This document shows positions 1 to 5,957 of a stretch of 14,787 nucleotides of DNA, one piece after another. Source of the stretch: RGIG7300 sp045649645 (lineage in GTDB: Bacteria > Bacillota > Clostridia > Oscillospirales > CAG-272); NCBI GenBank assembly GCA_045649645.1, contig JAZRQH010000016.1, positions 1 through 14,787 of the forward strand, in the 5' to 3' direction. Position 1 is the first letter of the stretch. Each line of letters begins with the position of its first letter. The notes beneath the pieces are model-generated. The model searched no databases. It was not told where the DNA came from and saw only the letters and a program-made list of their open reading frames with translations. The position numbers and the translations under genes were made by a program.

Positions 1-646
1 GACCGATCTTAGAGTTGGTGAAGGGCATAGTACGGTCGTCAAGCACCAGAGTAGAGTCACCCCAGTGGATAAGGTCGGGAGAGTAGGAAAGCCATATTTC
101 GTGATAAGGCTCCATCATAGGTCTCTCAAGACGTACGTATCTGCCGTTTACCTTCTCGGGGAAGAGAACCATATTGCGGTTATTGGGCACCGACATAGAG
201 ATAACGTTTACCTTGGTAAAGTCGTCGTCTACCGTTGCGATACAGCCTCGAACACCGTGCTTGGTGTCAGCCGCAAGACAGAGATAGGGCTTGCCCTCGA
301 TAACGGTGATTCGGGGGTCGTAAAAACGTCTGATCTCTCTGCCGCTTTCCTCAAGGGTCTTGTGGTTGTCCATCAGATGATAGGGAAGAACCTTCCAGCC
401 GTCAACGCCGTTATCCGATACTGCAACACCGATAGAGGTGCCGGGCATATGTCTTTCCTTGACGTATCTCTCGGGTGTGGTGCCGTAGTCGTTACGGAAC
501 ACCATAATATATTTACCATTGAACTTTGTCACGCCTGCGTTGAAAACAAGCATGGACTCGTAGGGCATATCAGCCGAAGTGAGGATCGGCTTATCAAGCT
601 TTTTAAGAAAAGGCGCGCTTTTCAGTATAGGTGTTACGATTCCCAT
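1..646 (-). CDS. GH130-type beta-mannoside phosphorylase, N-terminal part (cut by window edge)
   Basis: The reading frame starts at an ATG (646-644) and is open to the window edge, so about 215 N-terminal residues are visible and the C-terminus is missing. It reads as the five-bladed propeller fold of glycoside hydrolase family 130: an early FNAGVTKFNGKYIMVFRNDYG-like blade, a YDPRI motif near residue 113 whose Asp matches the family's general acid, and an LERPMMEPYHEIWLSYSPD-like blade near residue 185. GH130 enzymes phosphorolyse beta-1,4-mannosyl-glucose, mannooligosaccharides or mannosyl-GlcNAc to mannose 1-phosphate in the cytoplasm. No signal peptide is seen, consistent with this. Which substrate is used cannot be decided from the visible half. 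The start is supported by an AGGAGAA ribosome binding site (652-658) and an upstream promoter at 675-703. Confidence 0.85.
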   Translation of the reverse strand, partial: MGIVTPILKSAPFLKKLDKPILTSADMPYESMLVFNAGVTKFNGKYIMVFRNDYGTTPERYVKERHMPGTSIGVAVSDNGVDGWKVLPYHLMDNHKTLEESGREIRRFYDPRITVIEGKPYLCLAADTKHGVRGCIATVDDDFTKVNVISMSVPNNRNMVLFPEKVNGRYVRLERPMMEPYHEIWLSYSPDLIHWGDSTLVLDDRTMPFTNSKIG

Positions 647-674
647 AATTTTCTCCTAAAATAACGTTTATTTT

Positions 675-703
675 ATTATACCGAACTTGTTTGGGATTTG
701 CAA
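675..703 (-). promoter_or_regulatory. Promoter of the GH130 gene
   Basis: Read on the minus strand: -35 TTGCAA (703-698), a 17-bp spacer and a perfect -10 TATAAT (680-675). It lies between the stop of the SGNH hydrolase gene and the GH130 start, so the phosphorylase can be transcribed independently of its upstream neighbour. I see no strong terminator between the two genes, so read-through from the SGNH gene is also possible. Confidence 0.7.
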
Positions 704-708
704 TATAT

Positions 709-1344
709 TTAGGAAAATAAATGCTTCATTATACTGTCTTTTATTTCGGTCATACCCACGGGTGTGGGATGTCCCTCGATTTTTTCTATATGTTCAAACG
801 TAACGTAGTTTATTTTATAATGCTCGCAGGCAGCCTTTATGCCCTCGGAGATAGATTCCTTCATCCCGGTATTGACAAGCCAGCAGATATCAGCCTCAGG
901 CAGAGCCTCTTTTGCACGATTTATCATATAGCATACAGCGGGTAAAACTTTGTAGAGGTCGTCCTTTACCCAGCCCTCAAACTGCAGCTCACCTACCTCG
1001 GCACCGCACCAATCGTCGTTTGTTCCGCCGAAGATGAACAGGGTATCGATTTCGTTGTTCTTAAAGAAATCTGCTGCGATATATTTTTCAAGCCTTGCGA
1101 TAAAGGAGTTTACGTCGGTGTTTTCTCCCTCATAGCCGGTATAGCCTACGGTAGAGCCTGACCAGCTGTCGTTGACAACTATATTCGAAGCTGTTTCGGT
1201 CATAAGCTGATGCCACCAGGTCTGCTCAACACGGTCAAGACCGTGGCAAGGATTTGGCTCTTGCCAATAATATGCGGCATAATGCTCGGGAATATAGCCG
1301 TAGAAGGTGGAATAGCTGTCGCCGAAGATCATAAAGTTTTTCAT
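709..1344 (-). CDS. SGNH/GDSL-family hydrolase (small esterase or lipase-like)
   Basis: A 211-residue cytoplasmic protein without a signal peptide. The SGNH blocks are visible in order: block I GDSYS (residues 8-12, nucleophile Ser10), block II WSGST (61-65, oxyanion Gly63), block III GGTND (106-110, oxyanion Asn109) and block V with His192 in a GHPTP context. The usual block V Asp three residues before the His is Ile189 here, with Glu190 nearby, so the triad may be incomplete or rearranged. Family members remove acyl groups (often acetyl) from sugars, lipids or peptides. Lying directly upstream of a mannoside phosphorylase, an acetyl-esterase role on decorated oligosaccharides is possible, but this is inference. 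The ATG at 1344 has a weak AAGAGGTT ribosome binding site, and a good promoter sits at 1375-1403. Confidence 0.85.
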   Translation of the reverse strand: MKNFMIFGDSYSTFYGYIPEHYAAYYWQEPNPCHGLDRVEQTWWHQLMTETASNIVVNDSWSGSTVGYTGYEGENTDVNSFIARLEKYIAADFFKNNEIDTLFIFGGTNDDWCGAEVGELQFEGWVKDDLYKVLPAVCYMINRAKEALPEADICWLVNTGMKESISEGIKAACEHYKINYVTFEHIEKIEGHPTPVGMTEIKDSIMKHLFS

Positions 1345-1374
1345 TTTGATAACCTCTTAAATGATGATACTACG

Positions 1375-1403
1375 ATTATATCAAAAAAATCATAGTTTTT
1401 CAA
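1375..1403 (-). promoter_or_regulatory. Promoter of the SGNH hydrolase gene
   Basis: Minus strand: -35 TTGAAA (1403-1398), a 17-bp spacer and -10 TATAAT (1380-1375). It is divergent from the thioredoxin promoter. The CRP-type palindrome at 1410-1425 lies just upstream of this -35 box, centred about 49.5 bp from the predicted start near 1368. That is not a standard activating distance, so any effect on this promoter is uncertain. Confidence 0.7.
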
Positions 1404-1409
1404 GAATTA

Positions 1410-1425
1410 TGTGATTTTTGTCACA
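1410..1425. promoter_or_regulatory. CRP/FNR-family operator (perfect TGTGA-N6-TCACA palindrome)
   Basis: The bases TGTGA (1410-1414), six spacer bases and TCACA (1421-1425) form both perfect half-sites of the classical CRP consensus. The dyad centre at 1417.5 is 41.5 bp upstream of the transcription start predicted from the -10 TATAAT at 1447-1452. That is the textbook class II activator position, and the thioredoxin promoter has no recognisable -35 box at the right distance. A Crp/Fnr regulator whose recognition helix keeps the CRP-type R-E-x3-R contacts is encoded just past thioredoxin, making it the obvious candidate ligand. Confidence 0.7.
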
Positions 1426-1446
1426 GAAAAATAGCAGGGTTCAGGG

Positions 1447-1457
1447 TATAATATAAT
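1447..1457 (+). promoter_or_regulatory. -10 element(s) of the thioredoxin promoter
   Basis: Two overlapping TATAAT hexamers occur at 1447-1452 and 1452-1457. Neither has a good -35 box 16-18 bp upstream: the only TTGTCA (1418-1423) is 23 bp away from the first hexamer and is itself part of the CRP-type palindrome. This fits an activator-dependent promoter. Confidence 0.6.
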
Positions 1458-1494
1458 CACAAAGAAAAAATAACTTCTAACGGAGGATAAGATA

Positions 1495-1800
1495 ATGTCA
1501 GTAAAAAAATTAAACCTTGATAACTTTGAAAACGAGATCCTTGAAAAGGACGGCGTATCCATAGTAGACTTCTACGCAGATTGGTGCGGCCCCTGCAAGA
1601 TGGTAGCCCCCGTGCTCGACTCTATAGCTGAGGAAAGAGATGACGTAACGGTCGGCAAGGTAAACGTGGACCAAGACGGCGAGCTTGCTCTGCGTTACGG
1701 AGTAATGAGCATACCTACGATAGTGATCTTCAAGGACGGCAAAGAGATCAATCGCTCGGTGGGTGCAAAGAGCAAGGCGGGAATACTTGCACTTATATAA
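1495..1800 (+). CDS. trxA: Thioredoxin
   Basis: A 101-residue single-domain thioredoxin, close to the usual length of about 105. The redox-active WCGPC motif is at residues 30-34 (Cys31 and Cys34), preceded by the typical VDFYAD strand, and the cis-Pro loop is SIPT (Pro74). It reduces protein disulfides in the cytoplasm using electrons from thioredoxin reductase, which is not in this window. The ATG at 1495 has a strong CGGAGGA ribosome binding site (1481-1487). It has its own promoter with a CRP-type operator and ends at a terminator shared with the convergent regulator gene. Clostridia often carry several thioredoxins. This one sits beside a Crp/Fnr regulator rather than a reductase, so a stress- or redox-induced role is likely. 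Confidence 0.95.
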   Translation: MSVKKLNLDNFENEILEKDGVSIVDFYADWCGPCKMVAPVLDSIAEERDDVTVGKVNVDQDGELALRYGVMSIPTIVIFKDGKEINRSVGAKSKAGILALI

Positions 1801-1807
1801 CAAAAAA

Positions 1808-1839
1808 GGAGCATCAGTAAGCGATGCTCCTTAATTTGT
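1808..1839. terminator. Bidirectional rho-independent terminator between thioredoxin and Crp/Fnr genes
   Basis: The perfect 8-bp stem GGAGCATC (1808-1815) / GATGCTCC (1823-1830) encloses a 7-base loop. It is followed on the plus strand by TTAATTTGTTTTT and on the minus strand by a run of six T. The stop codon of the regulator gene (1816-1814) lies inside the stem. Confidence 0.85.
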
Positions 1840-2479
1840 TTTTATCGAGAATCGTGACGGTTCCTCTGTTTACCGTAAGCACAGAATCCGCCGCCATATG
1901 CTTGAGCATACGGGTCACTACCTCTCTGGCTGTTCCCAGATGCCGTGCGATCTGCTCCTGAGTCATAGCGATACGGTTATCCCCGCTTTGGGATATCTCG
2001 TCAAGAAGAAAGATAGCAAGACGCTTGTCAAGGCTCACAAACAATGCCTGCTGCATTACCCACATAACATCGGAGAAGCGCTCTACCGTCTTTTCAAGAG
2101 CAAATATCTTCATAGAGGGATTGCGCTCAGTGACCTCGCCGAAGGCGGAGGCGCCTATCATATAGCATTCGCTGGGCAGCTCTGCGTCAAGGAAAACGTC
2201 AAAGGTGATGCTCTGTATGACGCATGAGGCGGCAAGCATACACATCTCTCCCGGAGAGAGTCTGTAGAGGGTGATCTCTCTGCCTTCCTCGGAGAGGATA
2301 TAGAGGCGGAGTCTTCCGCTTTTGACTATATAGAGACCGGTACATTCCAGATTGTTGTGTACGCTCTGTCTGTCCTCAAAATGAGCCGTGGAGGTATTGT
2401 CACAGAGTATGGCTCTGTCGGATTCGGACAGCTCCTCCCAGAAGGGAAAATATTGCCTGTAAAAATCATTGTATTCCAT
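1814..2479 (-). CDS. Crp/Fnr-family transcriptional regulator
   Basis: A 221-residue protein with an N-terminal cyclic-nucleotide-binding-type beta roll (about 15-120), a dimerisation helix (about 122-150) and a C-terminal winged helix-turn-helix. In the recognition helix (about 182-195) Arg185, Glu186 and Arg190 line up with the Arg-Glu-x3-Arg residues that let E. coli CRP read TGTGA, and a perfect TGTGA/TCACA site lies upstream of the neighbouring thioredoxin gene. No N-terminal four-cysteine cluster of Fnr type is seen, but Cys26, 46, 80, 86 and 105 lie in the sensory domain, so a thiol/redox signal is possible. An upstream in-frame codon at 2512 would add 11 residues. I prefer the ATG at 2479 because AAGGAGGT (2494-2487) precedes it with 7-base spacing. 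Confidence 0.9.
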   Translation of the reverse strand: MEYNDFYRQYFPFWEELSESDRAILCDNTSTAHFEDRQSVHNNLECTGLYIVKSGRLRLYILSEEGREITLYRLSPGEMCMLAASCVIQSITFDVFLDAELPSECYMIGASAFGEVTERNPSMKIFALEKTVERFSDVMWVMQQALFVSLDKRLAIFLLDEISQSGDNRIAMTQEQIARHLGTAREVVTRMLKHMAADSVLTVNRGTVTILDKNKLRSIAY

Positions 2480-2502
2480 AATAAATACCTCCTTCTGTAG
2501 GT

Positions 2503-2531
2503 ATAATATCATACTATCGCAAAAAACTCAA
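2503..2531 (-). promoter_or_regulatory. Promoter of the Crp/Fnr gene
   Basis: Minus strand: -35 TTGAGT (2531-2526), a 17-bp spacer and -10 TATTAT (2508-2503). The predicted start falls just before the AAGGAGGT ribosome binding site, giving a very short leader. It supports the ATG at 2479 over the longer reading frame. Confidence 0.6.
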
Positions 2532-2559
2532 GAAAAAAGAATTTAATTGCCGAAATCTG

Positions 2560-2588
2560 TTGAATTAAGGGGGCGGATATGATACATT
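2560..2588 (+). promoter_or_regulatory. Weak candidate promoter of the deacetylase-SDR unit
   Basis: TTGAAT (2560-2565), 17 bp, then TACATT (2583-2588). The predicted start would be at or very near the annotated ATG at 2595. The transcript would then be nearly leaderless, or translation would begin at the next in-frame ATG (2616). Treat as tentative. Confidence 0.3.
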
Positions 2589-2594
2589 ATAGGT

Positions 2595-4130
2595 ATGGAA
2601 AAGAAGAACATTGAAATGATAACAAAAAAACAAAGAAAAAAGGGCAAGCTGATACTTGTACTTTTAATTCTGCTTATTATAATCGCAGGCGTCTTTGCCG
2701 CTCTTGTATATCTTAACGATTTTACACTTGCCGTAACTCTGAAGGGAGAAGAAAATATAGTCATTGAGTACGGCAACGGATATACCGAAGAGGGCGCAGA
2801 GGCTTATTTTAAGGGCAGTATATTCAAAAAAGAGCCTACCGAGTGCAAGGTTGAGATAAGCTCCGACGTAGACGTTACCAAGGTTGGCAGCTACAGTGTT
2901 GAATATACCTCGGAATATATACTTGATTACTATATCGGTACAAAGAGATTTGCCGCCACCGAAACAAGGAAGGTTTCGGTAGTTGATACCGTAGCGCCTA
3001 CCATCGAGCTCAAGCACATAGAGGGTCACTATACTCTCCCCGGCCACAGATACGAGGAGGAGGGCTTTTCTGCCTCGGATAACTACGACGGCGATATCAC
3101 AGCTTTGGTGTCCTCCGGCGAAAAGGAGGGCAAGGTATATTACAGCGTTGCCGACTCCTCCGGAAACAAGACCGAGGTGGTACGTGATATTTTTTACGAT
3201 GACCCCATTCCCCCTGAGATAAAGCTTTACGGCGACGGTGATATCATTATCGCCGAGGGCGGCAGCTTCAAGGATCCGGGTTACGTGGCAAGCGATAACG
3301 TTGACGGCGTTCTTACCGACAAGGTAACTGTCAGCGGCAGTGTAAACACTGCAAAGGAGGGTAAATATACCCTTACCTATTCTGTTACCGACGGATATAA
3401 AAACACAACTACGGTTACCCGTCCTGTGACGGTACAGAAAAAGGTAGATATGCCCGAGATAGAGGAGGGCAAGGAGAGCGAGGTATTGCATACAGCACCC
3501 CTTAACCCCAACGGCAAGGTGATATACCTTACCTTTGACGACGGCCCCGGCAAGCATACCCCGAGACTTCTTGACGTGCTCAAAAAATACGATATCAAGG
3601 CAAGCTTTTTCGTTGTAAACACAGGCAACCTTGACCTTCTTACCCGTATGGAGAACGAGGGACATACCGTTGCAATGCACACAAACACCCATAAATACGA
3701 CGTCCTCTATACAAGCGACGAGGAATATTTCAAGGATCTTACCGCCATAGAGGATGCTATCAAGGGCAAGATAAAGAACTTCAGAAAGATACTGCGCTTC
3801 CCCGGCGGCGGCTCCAATGCTATCAGCAAAAAGTACAGCGAGGGCATTATGACCCGCCTTACCGCCAAGGTCAAGGAGCTGGGCTACAGATACTTTGACT
3901 GGAACGTGGACTCCAACGACGCAGGTGGTACAAAGTCGGCAGAGGGAGTATTCAAGAACGTAACCGAGCGTATTCCCGGCAACCACTACAGCGTGGTGCT
4001 TCAGCACGATATCCACAGCTACAGCGTTGACGCGGTGGAGAAGATAATTATATGGGGTCTTGAAAACGGATACACCTTCAGGGCTCTCAGCGAAAACAGC
4101 CCCGTGTGTGAGCACGAGGTCAACAATTAG
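2595..4130 (+). CDS. Membrane-anchored polysaccharide deacetylase (NodB domain) with three Ig-like modules
   Basis: A 511-residue protein with a basic N-terminus and one transmembrane segment (about 18-40) acting as an uncleaved anchor. Three extracellular DUF5011/Ig-like beta modules follow (about 50-130, 133-200, 205-282), with repeated APTIEL/PPEIKL starts and GYxxSDNxDG-type cores. The catalytic NodB domain spans about 305-500. All carbohydrate esterase 4 motifs are present: TFDDGP (Asp315, Asp316), HTNTH (metal ligands His362 and His366), RFPGGG (Arg401), DWNVDS (435-440) and LQHDIH (His471). It should be an active metal-dependent N-deacetylase outside the cell, most likely on peptidoglycan GlcNAc or a wall polymer. 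The first ATG has a poor ribosome binding site. An ATG at 2616 (residue 8) is an alternative that keeps the anchor. Eight bases separate its stop from the next gene. Confidence 0.9.
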   Translation: MEKKNIEMITKKQRKKGKLILVLLILLIIIAGVFAALVYLNDFTLAVTLKGEENIVIEYGNGYTEEGAEAYFKGSIFKKEPTECKVEISSDVDVTKVGSYSVEYTSEYILDYYIGTKRFAATETRKVSVVDTVAPTIELKHIEGHYTLPGHRYEEEGFSASDNYDGDITALVSSGEKEGKVYYSVADSSGNKTEVVRDIFYDDPIPPEIKLYGDGDIIIAEGGSFKDPGYVASDNVDGVLTDKVTVSGSVNTAKEGKYTLTYSVTDGYKNTTTVTRPVTVQKKVDMPEIEEGKESEVLHTAPLNPNGKVIYLTFDDGPGKHTPRLLDVLKKYDIKASFFVVNTGNLDLLTRMENEGHTVAMHTNTHKYDVLYTSDEEYFKDLTAIEDAIKGKIKNFRKILRFPGGGSNAISKKYSEGIMTRLTAKVKELGYRYFDWNVDSNDAGGTKSAEGVFKNVTERIPGNHYSVVLQHDIHSYSVDAVEKIIIWGLENGYTFRALSENSPVCEHEVNN

Positions 4131-4138
4131 GAGAAGAT

Positions 4139-4849
4139 ATGTTTGATTTCAAAGACAGGGTAGCGGTCATAACGGGCGGAGCCCGCGGTATAGGTAAATG
4201 TATCCGCGAGAGCTTTGAAAAAGCAGGCGCTAAGACCGCAATAATAGACCTTCTTGATAATGACTATTTCGTAGGTGACATATCTGATAAGGCAACTCTC
4301 AAGGCCTTTTGCCATAAGGTCATCTCAGACTTCGGGCATATAGATTTCCTTGTCAATAACGCAGCACCTCTGATGTGCGGAATAGATAAGGGCAGCTATG
4401 AGGACTTTGAATACGCCTTGAAGGTGGGAGTTACAGCACCCTTTTATCTCTCCAAGCTTTTTGCGACTCATTTTGCAGAAGGGGGAAGTATAGTAAATAT
4501 CTCATCCTCCCGTGACCGTATGAGTCAGCCTCAGACCGAGAGCTACACTGCGGCTAAGGGCGGAATCTCCGCTCTTACCCACGCTTTGTCGGTCAGCCTT
4601 GGGGGTAAGGTAAGAGTCAACTCCGTGTCCCCCGGTTGGATAGACAATAACTATACCGTATACAGCGGACCCGACGCTACCCAGCAGCCTGCAGGCAGGG
4701 TGGGTAATCCTCCCGATATAGCAAATACGGTACTGTACCTCTGCTCGGATATGGCAGGCTTTATAACGGGTGAAAATATTTGTATCGACGGCGGTATGAC
4801 AAAGCAGATGATCTACCACGGCGACTACGGATGGAAATTGGAACAATAA
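4139..4849 (+). CDS. Short-chain dehydrogenase/reductase (classical SDR)
   Basis: A 236-residue classical SDR. The cofactor loop TGGARGIG is at 12-19, NNAA at 73-76, the catalytic Ser in ISSS (121-124), and the Tyr136-x3-Lys140 pair in YTAAK. Asp37 after the second strand suggests NAD(H) rather than NADP(H). The C-terminal GENICIDGGM is the usual SDR ending. FabG-like enzymes look similar, but the substrate cannot be inferred. The ATG lies 8 bases after the deacetylase stop, with a GGAGAAG ribosome binding site overlapping that stop, so the two are co-transcribed. No functional link to deacetylation is obvious. The gene ends at a terminator shared with the large convergent operon. Confidence 0.88.
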   Translation: MFDFKDRVAVITGGARGIGKCIRESFEKAGAKTAIIDLLDNDYFVGDISDKATLKAFCHKVISDFGHIDFLVNNAAPLMCGIDKGSYEDFEYALKVGVTAPFYLSKLFATHFAEGGSIVNISSSRDRMSQPQTESYTAAKGGISALTHALSVSLGGKVRVNSVSPGWIDNNYTVYSGPDATQQPAGRVGNPPDIANTVLYLCSDMAGFITGENICIDGGMTKQMIYHGDYGWKLEQ

Positions 4850-4850
4850 C

Positions 4851-4879
4851 AAAAGACGACCTTTCAAGGTCGTCTTTTT
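4851..4879. terminator. Bidirectional rho-independent terminator between the SDR gene and the lipid operon
   Basis: The perfect stem GACGACC (4855-4861) / GGTCGTC (4868-4874) can be extended by flanking A and T runs (AAAA at 4851-4854, TTTTT at 4875-4879), giving T-tracts on both strands. It ends the deacetylase-SDR unit from the left and the eight-gene minus-strand operon from the right. Confidence 0.9.
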
Positions 4880-4880
4880 A

Positions 4881-5948
4881 TTATTTCAATCCCTTTTCAA
4901 AGGTCTCGAATATCAGATCCATCAGCTCGCCGTTTACGTCACTGTAGAGCCTGTGGTCAACTGTTTTATAAAATTCTGCCTTTTCCTCATCGGTCATTGT
5001 CTTGACCTTGGCTTTCACCTGCCGAGCGTACTCTTCCGCTTTGGTGGAATGCCAGATTCCCGTATGAGTACCCTGCATACCCTTGCCGTAATAGAGTGTA
5101 ACGTTAGGGTTGGTCAGCTCATCAAGATGAGCGGTTACCGAATAACCGTCGGGGGTTATGTTGGTATCGTCCACTCCCTGAGCTATAAGCACGGGGATGT
5201 CGGTGGAGTTGATACCTACCACCGCATTGTATTTTGTATAGTCACCAAAGAGGTGCTTCTGATAGGCATCAAATATAGGTCTTACGGGTTCAACCAGCTT
5301 GTCTACGTATTCCTCAGCCTTGTCCGCCATAATGGTAGTGCCGTCGCACATAGGCGCAATGCCTACGTATGCCTTGACCTCGCTGTGCAGCGCCAGAACC
5401 GAACCTGCGGCATAACCGCCCCAGCTGTGACCTATAAGCAGCTTAGGCATATCCTTATAGGGCTTGGTATCCTTAAGATAACAAAGCACCCTATCCAGAT
5501 CAACTAACTGCTGACACATACCTATACCGCTGTCTCCCTTCGAGGAATAGGTGCCTGTAACGTCATAGGCAAATACCGCGTATCCGCCCTTTGTCACCGC
5601 TTCGATCAGAGGCAGATAATCGTCTGCGCCTGCGTGGATGCCATGGACTATGACACAGAGTCCCTTGGGGTCTTCTACGGGATAGTAATAGGCGGCAAGG
5701 TCGTTTTCGCCGGATCTGACCTTAAGGGTCTTACGTGGAAGAGTACCCTCAAATCGATCGTAGCAGTACATTCCGGGATAGAGCGCATAATCGGGACGCT
5801 CGTATCTGGGGAAGAAGGCATCGTATCCGAGGATAGCCGAGACCACGGTTGTAGTGCTCATTCCCACAAGGGAAAGGGATATTATAAGCGCCGCTTTTTT
5901 GACACGGCTACTTATATTCTTTGGTGAAAAATTCATTTCGGGGTTCAT
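4881..5948 (-). CDS. Membrane-anchored alpha/beta hydrolase (monoacylglycerol lipase/lysophospholipase-like)
   Basis: A 355-residue protein with a hydrophobic N-terminal segment (about 19-40) that anchors or exports it, followed by a serine hydrolase domain of the monoglyceride lipase/Hydrolase_4 type. Visible residues: the oxyanion HGIHAG (102-107), nucleophile elbow GHSWGG (Ser175), an acid in QGVDD (Asp260 or Asp261) and the catalytic His295 in GTHTG. It likely cleaves an ester such as a lysolipid, monoacylglycerol or acylated product at the membrane. It is the last gene of the operon, 9 bases after the LRAT-phosphopantetheinyl transferase gene, with an AAGAGG ribosome binding site. An in-frame ATG at 5936 is a possible alternative start. 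In this context, release or recycling of acyl chains is the natural inference. Confidence 0.85.
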   Translation of the reverse strand: MNPEMNFSPKNISSRVKKAALIISLSLVGMSTTTVVSAILGYDAFFPRYERPDYALYPGMYCYDRFEGTLPRKTLKVRSGENDLAAYYYPVEDPKGLCVIVHGIHAGADDYLPLIEAVTKGGYAVFAYDVTGTYSSKGDSGIGMCQQLVDLDRVLCYLKDTKPYKDMPKLLIGHSWGGYAAGSVLALHSEVKAYVGIAPMCDGTTIMADKAEEYVDKLVEPVRPIFDAYQKHLFGDYTKYNAVVGINSTDIPVLIAQGVDDTNITPDGYSVTAHLDELTNPNVTLYYGKGMQGTHTGIWHSTKAEEYARQVKAKVKTMTDEEKAEFYKTVDHRLYSDVNGELMDLIFETFEKGLK

Positions 5949-5957
5949 ACAAACCTC

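Noticed and set aside
65..664. Plus-strand open frame of 199 codons
   Set aside because: The minus strand here carries the GH130 N-terminus with its YDPRI motif, good ribosome binding site and promoter. The plus frame is antisense noise.
2664..4115. Long open frame (483 codons) on the minus strand opposite the polysaccharide deacetylase
   Set aside because: The plus strand encodes a full NodB domain with every catalytic motif. The opposite frame is a codon-bias shadow with no recognisable motif and no ribosome binding site.
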